Assembly (NCBI GenBank): GCA_905192625.1
Contig: CAJJLI010000152.1
Coordinates: 1-6,083, forward strand
Origin: an uncultured Clostridium sp.
Lineage (GTDB): Bacteria > Bacillota > Clostridia > Lachnospirales > Lachnospiraceae
Direction: 5' to 3'
Length of the DNA stretch: 6,083 bases
The notes under the pieces are model-generated. The model did no database searches, had not been told where the DNA came from, and worked only from the letters and a program-made list of their open reading frames with translations. Shown one piece after another: positions 1 to 5,012 of the stretch (position 1 is its first letter; the number at the start of each line of letters is the position of its first letter). The translations under genes were made by a program, and so were the position numbers.

Positions 1-622
1 CATCAAAGAAACCTACTTTTTCTATCGGCTGTGACTTTTGCTTAACCTCTGTAGTTTCTGCTTTCTTGTCTTTTAAGAAAAGAGCAACAAGAACAAGAGC
101 TAATAAATAACCTGCTGCTAACATGTAGTAAGCATAATGCCAATTTACATTGATAATACTTTGACCAACGGTACTAGCAAGAATACCACCAATACCAGCG
201 GTTGCAATTACAATAGACTGTACTTTAGCACATTGATCTGCTTGAAAGTTATCGCTGATAATCTTAGGTGCACCATTTGTATATCCTGCTTGTCCGAAAC
301 CGACTAAGAAACGTAAAAACAAAATTGCAAATAATCCACTAACATTTCCAAATAAGAAAGAGAATATCATTAATATACTTAATGAAACTACAACAAATTT
401 TTTATATCCAAAACGGTCAACTAACCATCCACCAGGAATAGTAACTAAAATAAAACTTACATAGAATACGGAAGATAAATTTCCCATCTCTGCTTTTGTG
501 AAACCATATGTGCTGATTAACTTATCTGCAGTAAATCCAATCATACTTTTATCGAGATTTGCAAAAATACCGATTAAGCATATAATCCCAAACACGATCC
601 ATTCTTTTTTTGTAAATTTCAT
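1..622 (-). CDS. MFS transporter, N-terminal half (cut by window edge)
   Basis: Encodes the first 207 residues of a major facilitator superfamily permease; the rest lies beyond position 1. The visible part holds about six membrane helices (roughly residues 8-28, 46-66, 76-92, 95-117, 135-157, 163-184), then the start of the charged central cytoplasmic loop (KDKKAETTEVKQK). The helix 2-3 loop carries MFS motif A, GWLVDRFGYKK at 65-75, and helix 4 carries the conserved RFLVGFGQAGY at 104-114. The pattern 'ANLDKSMIG...GFTKAEMGNLSS...IPGGWLVDRFG' is like the anion:cation symporter (hexuronate/organic acid) branch, but substrate cannot be read from it. The start is set by AGGAGG six bases upstream of ATG. 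It is the next gene after a MerR regulator on the same strand and follows a MerR-type promoter, so regulated uptake or efflux is likely. Family assignment is firm; substrate and direction are unknown. Confidence 0.93.
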   Translation of the reverse strand, partial: MKFTKKEWIVFGIICLIGIFANLDKSMIGFTADKLISTYGFTKAEMGNLSSVFYVSFILVTIPGGWLVDRFGYKKFVVVSLSILMIFSFLFGNVSGLFAILFLRFLVGFGQAGYTNGAPKIISDNFQADQCAKVQSIVIATAGIGGILASTVGQSIINVNWHYAYYMLAAGYLLALVLVALFLKDKKAETTEVKQKSQPIEKVGFFD

Positions 623-623
623 A

Positions 624-631
624 AAATCCTC
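624..631 (-). promoter_or_regulatory. Ribosome binding site of the MFS gene
   Basis: Read on the minus strand, AGGAGG lies six bases before the ATG at 622 (AGGAGGATTTTATG). It decides the start codon of the transporter. Confidence 0.85.
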
Positions 632-640
632 CTAATAAAT

Positions 641-655
641 ATTGAAAATTTCAAT
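641..655. repeat. Perfect 7-1-7 inverted repeat just upstream of the MFS ribosome binding site
   Basis: ATTGAAAATTTCAAT is a perfect palindrome around a central A, ten bases upstream of the AGGAGG of the transporter gene. It could be an operator for a second regulator or simply an AT-rich coincidence. It is too short a stem and too AT-rich to be a convincing RNA hairpin. It does not resemble the MerR-type dyad at 1066-1086. Confidence 0.4.
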
Positions 656-1024
656 TTCACATCACATTTTCTTTTCCTAGGATAAAAGATATTTATTTCT
701 CATGAGTTTACGAATGGGATTAGTAAGATCTCATTCACTTTCTTTTGTACCTTAAATAGAAAATTAGTAGTTGAGCTCAAATTTATATAATCTACAAATT
801 TTTATTATTTCTAGTGGTAGGAGTCTGATGAATAATCACTTTACAAATTAATTATAGATGCTATGAATCATAGATCCGCACTGAATTTAATAATGACATA
901 AAAAGATAAAATATAACTAAAACATATATCCTTCCATACTGAATATATAATTCCTGAATTTTTTACCTTTTTATATCATAATTATTTCAAATTACAATAA
1001 TTCTTCCGACTAATACATTAGAAC

Positions 1025-1047
1025 TGGCTACGTGCTAGCTATTTTTT
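1025..1047 (+). terminator. Possible small intrinsic terminator on the plus strand
   Basis: A six-pair stem TGGCTA/TAGCTA (1025-1030 with 1036-1041, one G-U pair) closes a five-base loop and is followed directly by TTTTTT at 1042-1047. The G-U pair and the T-run both favour the plus strand. There is no annotated plus-strand gene upstream, so it would belong to a small RNA or be fortuitous. Confidence 0.3.
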
Positions 1048-1058
1048 AGTACAAAAGG

Positions 1059-1089
1059 ATTATAAACCTTAAATGTAATTTAGAGTCAA
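1059..1089 (-). promoter_or_regulatory. MerR-family regulated promoter and operator
   Basis: On the minus strand the -35 TTGACT (1089-1084) and the perfect -10 TATAAT (1064-1059) are separated by exactly 19 bases (1083-1065). A spacer this long is the hallmark of promoters that MerR-family activators open by untwisting DNA. Overlapping it is a 21-bp imperfect dyad at 1066-1086: on the minus strand ACTCTAAAT, centre TAC, ATTTAAGGT, with 7 of 9 positions symmetric. The size, placement and the AAGGT right half match known MerR-family operators such as that of CueR. A MerR-family gene ends about 220 bases upstream on the same strand, and the MFS gene is the first gene downstream. I infer that this regulator controls the transporter from here; binding is not shown. 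Confidence 0.75.
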
Positions 1090-1243
1090 TCCATTATTTA
1101 AATTAATTTTTATATGAAACTTTCTTTATTTACTGATACTCATGCTTACAATTTATCTATCATTCATATAGAAACTAATATCGCATATGTGAAAATTGTA
1201 TTAAAACAAGTGCTATTATTAATATAATTTATTAAAAGAGACT

Positions 1244-1286
1244 TAAAAAAAATAAAAAAGCAGAAACCCCCTTTAGAGTTCTGCTT
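1244..1286 (-). terminator. Intrinsic terminator of the MerR-family gene
   Basis: Read on the minus strand, AAGCAGAA (1286-1279) pairs perfectly with TTCTGCTT (1265-1258) around a 13-base loop that contains GGGGG. A T-rich tail (TTTTTTATTTTTTTT) follows down to 1244. It starts 20 bases after the stop codon of the regulator, so the regulator and the transporter are probably separate transcription units. There is no T-run on the other side, so it acts in one direction. Confidence 0.9.
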
Positions 1287-1305
1287 AAATAGATGTTATT
1301 AATGC

Positions 1306-2121
1306 TTAAGATTCTATTTTTTCATAAGGTATCCAAACTAAATGTGAGATATGATATTCCTCTTCATCTCTCAATCGTGCAAAAATAACACGAGATATAC
1401 TTTCTCCAACAATTCGTAGTTGATGTTCATTTGCATATTCCAATATCATTTTAGAAATACCTTCGATATCATTTTTTGGAGTTGCCTCATAATAAAATAC
1501 AATAGCTGGGCAACTATCATAATATTGAACAATATCATTTTCATGGATACCAAGAAATTCTGCTGTTCTCTTATCTAAGCAGAATCCAAAATCAAAATCT
1601 TTACCTAAATTCATCATAGCATTCAACTGTATAGATCCTGACATAAAAGTAAGATCTGCATATTTCAACCACTTGACCACCTCTTCTTGAACTCGTTCAT
1701 CTTTCACCAATTCATGGTTTTTCTGATAGTTTAAGCGATATAGTGGTGGACGCTCACCAAGGAAACATTCTTGCTTTGCATTCTGTGCCTGCATCATAAA
1801 GTTAATTGTTGCATTAACGCTATTTATCTTAAGATTTAAGTAAAAAGCTTCATTGAGTAATTCCTTTTCTTTATTAATTAGAGAATGTTCTGCTTCTTTC
1901 AGTGTGCTGTCATTCATTAATTCCTTAATTTCGTGTAAATTATAACCATACTTTTGGAATTTCTGAATGTTAAACAAATGATTAACCTGTATAATATCAA
2001 AATAACGATAATTGGAATCTTCCTTATATGGCTCAATTAAACCTTTCTTTTCATAGTTTCGGATAGTTTCAGCACTAATACCAAGTAGTTTAGCAATTTC
2101 ACCGATTTTATATGTTTTCAT
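1306..2121 (-). CDS. MerR-family transcriptional regulator with BmrR-like effector-binding C-terminal domain
   Basis: A 271-residue DNA-binding regulator. Residues 1-70 form the MerR winged helix-turn-helix, with the classic 'YKIGEIAKLLGISAETIRNYEKKGLIEP' start and SNYRYF wing (36-41). Residues about 72-115 are a charged helical linker that should form the dimer coiled coil. Residues about 120-271 fit the size and ending (HLVWIPYEKIES) of the GyrI/BmrR-type domain that binds small, often cationic or hydrophobic, compounds. Total length is close to BmrR. The scattered cysteines (119, 181, 204) are not arranged as in metal-sensing MerR proteins. A 20-residue upstream extension to 2181 is possible in frame, but the ATG at 2121 has GGGAGGG before it, aligns with the family start, and lies downstream of the likely -10, so I chose it. 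Its likely target is the 19-bp-spacer promoter at 1059-1089. The effector is unknown. Confidence 0.94.
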   Translation of the reverse strand: MKTYKIGEIAKLLGISAETIRNYEKKGLIEPYKEDSNYRYFDIIQVNHLFNIQKFQKYGYNLHEIKELMNDSTLKEAEHSLINKEKELLNEAFYLNLKINSVNATINFMMQAQNAKQECFLGERPPLYRLNYQKNHELVKDERVQEEVVKWLKYADLTFMSGSIQLNAMMNLGKDFDFGFCLDKRTAEFLGIHENDIVQYYDSCPAIVFYYEATPKNDIEGISKMILEYANEHQLRIVGESISRVIFARLRDEEEYHISHLVWIPYEKIES

Positions 2122-2152
2122 GATGAATCCCTCCCTCAGACTTCTATAAGCT

Positions 2153-2181
2153 ATTATACTAAAATTTATCTCTATCTTCAC
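2153..2181 (-). promoter_or_regulatory. Promoter of the MerR-family gene
   Basis: A perfect -10 TATAAT (2158-2153, minus strand) lies 17 bases from a weak -35 GTGAAG (2181-2176). It would start transcription about 25 bases before the ATG at 2121, leaving room for the GGGAGGG ribosome site. The normal 17-bp spacing and lack of a dyad suggest that the regulator is not made from a MerR-type promoter of its own. Confidence 0.55.
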
Positions 2182-2487
2182 TTTTTTTATTATTCATCTT
2201 TGATTTTCCTTTTTAAATAATAATGGATTAAACCTTGAGTTTAAGTCGTTATACAAATCAATATGATAATCAAAATAAGAATCGTAACTGTATCTGTCCT
2301 TAGATACTGGCAGAATCGAATTTGGGCACATAAACGAATGGAAAAAACGTAGGATGGACTTGAAATCTATGATAGGAAATAGTTTGATGTACTACAAGAA
2401 GTATGATAATGTTGAAAGTAGGAAAAGACTAATTTAAATGTAGGTGAAAGCAGGTGGAATACACATTCAATTATAAGGAGGATTTAA
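2182..2487. other. Intergenic region between the divergent regulator and YcxB-like gene
   Basis: Beyond the two outward-facing promoters I see no gene. A 49-codon open stretch on the plus strand (about 2288-2437) has no convincing ribosome site and no similarity I recognise, so it is not called. Confidence 0.5.
2384..2412 (+). promoter_or_regulatory. Possible promoter of the YcxB-like / CPBP operon
   Basis: TTGATG (2384-2389), a 17-base spacer and TAATGT (2407-2412) with an upstream TG (TGaTAATGT, extended -10) give a plausible but imperfect housekeeping promoter. The leader would be about 70 bases. No better candidate was seen nearer the gene. Confidence 0.33.
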
Positions 2488-3027
2488 ATGTTTGATTTAA
2501 AGTATACATATACCAAAAGGGAATGGATAAGAGCTATTCGAAGATATCTGTTTTTGTCAAAGATGATATCGGTGCCCATGATATTTACGATTCTATTTTT
2601 GTATGTAGTAATGATTGATTTAGTGATACTTAATAAGTTCATATGGATAGCAATTATAATTGGTTCAATTAACTTTTTTTTTACGGTTGTCTATGTATTT
2701 CTTTATTTCATTCAGCCGGGATATTCTTATAAAATGAGTGGACTAGAGCTAAAAGAGATACGCTTTGTATTCTCAGAAGATAAAATAATGAATGAGAATA
2801 TACTTGGATCGTCTGAAGTACTATGGGAGTATTACCATTCCTATCTAGAGTCCCCGGGGTCCTTCTTTCTTGAGATAGCAAAAAACCAATACAATATCAT
2901 CCCCAAAAGAGTGTTAGGAACGAAGGAACAGGTGGATGCATTCCGAGTACTAGTGAAAAAACATCTGATGGAATCATCGGAATTAGAACGTGAGAAAAGA
3001 ATGAAGCGGAAAGACAAAGATATATAA
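2488..3027 (+). CDS. YcxB-like membrane protein
   Basis: A 179-residue protein. A short basic N-terminal segment (KREWIRAIRRY, 10-20) precedes two hydrophobic helices at about 26-48 and 52-75, which suggests a membrane hairpin with both ends in the cytoplasm. The soluble tail (80-160) has the layout of the YcxB-like C-terminal domain: a strand with 'FVFSEDKI' (93-100), a 'VLWEYYHSYLES' segment (111-122), then 'NIIPKRVLGTKEQVDAFRVLVKKHL' in spirit (IIPKR at 137-141). The last 20 residues are almost all charged. The start has an ideal site, AAGGAGG, six bases before ATG. The gene runs into the CPBP protease gene with a 31-base gap, so the two are probably co-transcribed. The molecular function of YcxB-like proteins is not known; the family call rests on pattern recall and is good rather than certain. 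Confidence 0.8.
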   Translation: MFDLKYTYTKREWIRAIRRYLFLSKMISVPMIFTILFLYVVMIDLVILNKFIWIAIIIGSINFFFTVVYVFLYFIQPGYSYKMSGLELKEIRFVFSEDKIMNENILGSSEVLWEYYHSYLESPGSFFLEIAKNQYNIIPKRVLGTKEQVDAFRVLVKKHLMESSELEREKRMKRKDKDI

Positions 3028-3058
3028 AGGGAAATATATATAAGTGAGAAAGGTTAAC

Positions 3059-3736
3059 ATGAGAAAAAGAAAAGAAATAATAGCTATTGTGACAATTATT
3101 AGTGTATGTTGTGCGATTATGGCAGTTGTGGATGGAATTATACAACCAGACTATGCTGTAAAATCAGCAATCAAGATTTTAGTCTTTTTAATCGCGCCAG
3201 TGATATATTCACTATGTGACAAAGAGCTAAACTTGAGAAAAATTTTTAGGTGGAACAAAAAAGGTGTTGGATTAACATTTGGGCTAGCAATAGCAGTATA
3301 CCTTATTATTTTAGGAGCATATTACGTAGGAAAAGATATATTTGACTTTTCGGGGATAACGAAATCTTTAACTGCGAATATTGGAGTAACAGGAGAACGC
3401 TTTGTATGGGTAGCGCTATACATATCTTTTGTAAACTCATTTTTAGAAGAGTTTTTCTTTCGTGGTTTTGCATTTTTAACAATAAAGAAACTTATGTCAA
3501 GAAAGTTTGCGTATATATTTAGTTCATTTATGTTTGCTTTATACCATGTTGCAATGATGATTGGGTGGTTCTCTATAGGAGTGTATTTTATTACTATGGC
3601 AGGACTATTTGTAGGGGGCTTGCTTTTTAACTATTTGAATGAAAAAAACGAGACAATTTATAACTCATGGATGGTGCATATGTTTGCTAATTTTGCAATT
3701 AATACGATAGGATTTATTCTGTTTGGTATTCTATAA
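3059..3736 (+). CDS. CPBP (Abi/CAAX-like) family intramembrane metalloprotease
   Basis: A 225-residue membrane protein with about six to seven hydrophobic helices and all three active-site motifs of the CPBP/Abi family (relatives of the eukaryotic CAAX protease Rce1): EEFFFR (130-135; Glu130, Glu131, Arg135), FALYH (159-163; Phe159, His163) and HMFAN (207-211; His207, Asn211). The motifs are intact, so the protein is predicted to be active as a glutamate-type peptidase in the membrane. Bacterial members act in bacteriocin maturation or self-immunity and in processing membrane proteins; the substrate here is unknown. A GTG at 3044 would add five residues, but its only ribosome-site-like stretch is about 12 bases away, whereas ATG 3059 has AAAGG five bases upstream, so I prefer ATG. 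It follows the YcxB-like gene closely and is probably translated from the same mRNA. Confidence 0.92.
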   Translation: MRKRKEIIAIVTIISVCCAIMAVVDGIIQPDYAVKSAIKILVFLIAPVIYSLCDKELNLRKIFRWNKKGVGLTFGLAIAVYLIILGAYYVGKDIFDFSGITKSLTANIGVTGERFVWVALYISFVNSFLEEFFFRGFAFLTIKKLMSRKFAYIFSSFMFALYHVAMMIGWFSIGVYFITMAGLFVGGLLFNYLNEKNETIYNSWMVHMFANFAINTIGFILFGIL

Positions 3737-3751
3737 TCATGAGTAATAGAC

Positions 3752-3780
3752 TCAAGCCTTAGAACTTGGTTTTTCTTTCA
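3752..3780 (+). terminator. Weak candidate terminator after the CPBP gene
   Basis: A short stem TCAAG/CTTGG (3752-3756 with 3765-3769, one G-U pair) is followed by GTTTTTCTTTC. A second small hairpin, TGAGT/ACTCA (3740-3744 with 3750-3754), overlaps it. Neither is strong, so read-through into the next gene is possible. Confidence 0.33.
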
Positions 3781-3796
3781 ATTATTCAGGTTTTTC

Positions 3797-3825
3797 TATA
3801 ATATTTTATGATATAACTCCGATAT
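3797..3825 (+). promoter_or_regulatory. Candidate SigD (sigma-28) type promoter of the coiled-coil protein gene
   Basis: TCCGATAT (3818-3825) matches 7 of 8 bases of the Bacillus SigD -10 consensus GCCGATAT. TAAT (3799-3802), 15 bases upstream, matches 3 of 4 bases of the TAAA -35. The start would fall near 3832, about 25 bases before the ATG, with the ribosome site in between. A perfect TATAAT also occurs at 3797-3802 but has no recognisable -35 at 16-18 bases, so a housekeeping promoter is the competing explanation. Confidence 0.42.
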
Positions 3826-3844
3826 GAAATGTAAAGGATTTACA

Positions 3845-3852
3845 AGGAGGGG
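3845..3852 (+). promoter_or_regulatory. Ribosome binding site that fixes the start at 3857
   Basis: AGGAGGGG lies just before ATG 3857. The in-frame ATG at 3824, which would add 11 residues, has no such site and overlaps the candidate -10, so the downstream start is chosen. Confidence 0.85.
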
Positions 3853-3856
3853 TTAT

Positions 3857-4804
3857 ATGATCGGAAAAGTGGGAAGTGACAATAGCAACCTGCAAAATAG
3901 GTTGACGCAGGCTGATAAGAAACAAGAGAATAGAACTAAAATTGAGAAGAAGAGTGTGGATGCAAGAGAACTGAATTTACAACAGGATACCGTATTATCT
4001 AAGCAGATTCAAGCCCAGAAGAAGGCTTTAAAACATATTCTAAATGCCTTTGGTGTAGAACAGGGCATTAGTGACAGCATCAATGAACATATTAAGAAGG
4101 CGGAAGAATTAACAGAAGAGGCCAATATAAACTTATCTGAATCCAAGAGACTAGAGAGACTAAAATCAGATTTAAAGAAATCTTATGATATTGCGGACGA
4201 TAGCATGGAGCAAAAGGATTTGGAGCTTTTGGAAAAGCGGGAGAGAATAGAGAGAAGAGAAAGCAATGAGGAGCTGTCTGTCGAAGAAAAGAAACGCTTA
4301 TCAGAAATGGGGCCACTTACAGAGTATCAAAGCGCTGCTTTGGAATATGAAAAAGCTATACTTGAATTTAATACCAGGGCAAAGGATGCTATAGATAGTG
4401 CTATCAATAAAAACAGAGTTGCTGAAAAATTAAGAGTAGAACAGGGCAAACTTCATGTCCAAGTGGATGCACAAAAAGCAGCAGATGACATTATGGAACA
4501 GGCTTCAAAAGAGATTATAGGTATGATATTGGATGAGGGAAAAGACCTCGTGGATGATAAAATAGAGGAAAATAAAGAAGAGGCAGAAAAGCGTGCAGAG
4601 AAGGAAGCAGAAAAAGAAAGGCTGAAAGAAAAGAATGAGCCAGCTAAGGAGGCGGTCATAGGACAGACTGTCAGTCAATTAGGTAATATAGCAGAAGCAG
4701 ACGGTGTCATGAATAAATTTCAGGAAGAAATACGAAATATGGTCGCTAAGCAAAAAATGCTAGAGGAAGATGTAAAAGGGTTAGAGGTAGATAAGCAGAT
4801 TTAG
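3857..4804 (+). CDS. Uncharacterised highly charged helical (coiled-coil) cytoplasmic protein
   Basis: A 315-residue protein I do not recognise. It has no signal peptide, no membrane helix, no cysteine and no tryptophan, and only two prolines (153 and 262). Most of it should be helix: about 15-60 (polar, Gln/Lys-rich), 74-150 (heptad-like with Leu/Ile spacing, including LLEKRERIERRE), a break at EMGPLTEYQ (150-158), then 158-235. A Glu/Lys/Ala-rich single-helix stretch spans about 236-261. The final segment (278-312) again looks like coiled coil. A more hydrophobic patch, ALKHILNAFGVEQGI (57-71), may be a small folded element. The gene stands alone between a weak terminator and a strong one. 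Its candidate SigD-type promoter hints at co-expression with motility or surface functions, but that is inference. A scaffold, adaptor or chaperone-like role would fit the composition; none is shown. Confidence 0.85.
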   Translation: MIGKVGSDNSNLQNRLTQADKKQENRTKIEKKSVDARELNLQQDTVLSKQIQAQKKALKHILNAFGVEQGISDSINEHIKKAEELTEEANINLSESKRLERLKSDLKKSYDIADDSMEQKDLELLEKRERIERRESNEELSVEEKKRLSEMGPLTEYQSAALEYEKAILEFNTRAKDAIDSAINKNRVAEKLRVEQGKLHVQVDAQKAADDIMEQASKEIIGMILDEGKDLVDDKIEENKEEAEKRAEKEAEKERLKEKNEPAKEAVIGQTVSQLGNIAEADGVMNKFQEEIRNMVAKQKMLEEDVKGLEVDKQI

Positions 4805-4831
4805 AGAGCATATAAATTTATATAATAACAT

Positions 4832-4877
4832 AAGTGAGAATTTGAATGGTACGTAACGATTCAAATCCCCACTTTTT
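4832..4877 (+). terminator. Strong intrinsic terminator of the coiled-coil protein gene
   Basis: AAGTG (4832-4836) pairs with CACTT (4870-4874), and ATTTGAAT (4840-4847) pairs with ATTCAAAT (4859-4866). A small AGA/CCC internal loop with a central G-C pair lies between them. TTTTTGTATTTG follows from 4873. It lies 27 bases after the stop codon and insulates the hydrogenase gene. Confidence 0.88.
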
Positions 4878-4947
4878 GTATTTGTATTCAAAATAAGAAG
4901 GATTCAACAAAGGAATTCTACTGAATTGAGCACTTGGATTCGATGTA

Positions 4948-4976
4948 TTGACATAATTATGAAATCATATTATATT
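4948..4976 (+). promoter_or_regulatory. Housekeeping promoter of the hydrogenase gene
   Basis: A perfect -35 TTGACA (4948-4953), a 17-base spacer, and a -10 TATATT (4971-4976, five of six consensus bases). The predicted start near 4983 leaves a 30-base leader with AGGAGG at 5003-5008. This is the strongest standard promoter in the window. No clear Rex-type operator (TTGTTAA-N4-TTAACAA) was seen beside it. Confidence 0.8.
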
Positions 4977-5012
4977 AATAACGATAATCCTTATTGGAAT
5001 ATAGGAGGAATT

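Larger units (their letters stand above)
623..1243. other. Long AT-rich intergenic region / leader between the merR-type gene terminator and the MFS gene
   Basis: I find no credible coding region here on either strand; all frames are broken by frequent stops. It holds the MerR-type promoter (1059-1089), a possible plus-strand terminator (1025-1047), and three short palindromes: ATTGAAAATTTCAAT at 641-655, TTGAGCTCAA at 771-780 and CTATGAATCATAG at 861-873. The minus-strand section from about 1052 to 623 would be a 5' leader of roughly 430 nt if the MerR-type promoter is the one that drives the transporter. No known riboswitch or T-box signature was recognised. A weak alternative minus-strand promoter (TTGAGC 775-780, 16 bases, TATTTA 753-758) would shorten the leader. 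Confidence 0.6.

Noticed and set aside
861..900. Short minus-strand peptide (ATG at about 898, 12 codons) in the transporter leader
   Set aside because: It has no ribosome site upstream and is too short to judge; a leader peptide cannot be supported.
2122..2181. N-terminal extension of the MerR-family protein by 20 residues
   Set aside because: The extension lies upstream of GGGAGGG and across the probable -10 TATAAT, has no ribosome site of its own, and precedes the conserved MerR family start.
2288..2437. Plus-strand open stretch of 49 codons between the regulator and the YcxB-like gene
   Set aside because: No good start with a ribosome site, no recognisable similarity, and it overlaps the likely operon promoter. 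It could be a gene remnant, but nothing supports that.
2897..3145. Minus-strand open frame of 82 codons
   Set aside because: It is antisense to the YcxB-like and CPBP genes, has a composition typical of a shadow frame (His, Ser, Phe-rich), and shows no ribosome site or family pattern.
3824..3856. Eleven-residue N-terminal extension of the coiled-coil protein
   Set aside because: The upstream ATG has no ribosome site and overlaps the candidate -10, while ATG 3857 has AGGAGGGG directly before it.
4092..4659. Two minus-strand open frames (4092-4316 and 4453-4659)
   Set aside because: Both are antisense to the coiled-coil gene. Their Ser/Phe-rich translations are what GAA/AAA-rich coding DNA gives when read backwards.
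4977..5000. Possible redox (Rex) operator next to the hydrogenase promoter
   Set aside because: Only a five-base AATAA/TTATT inverted repeat is present; it does not match the TTGTTAA-N4-TTAACAA form.
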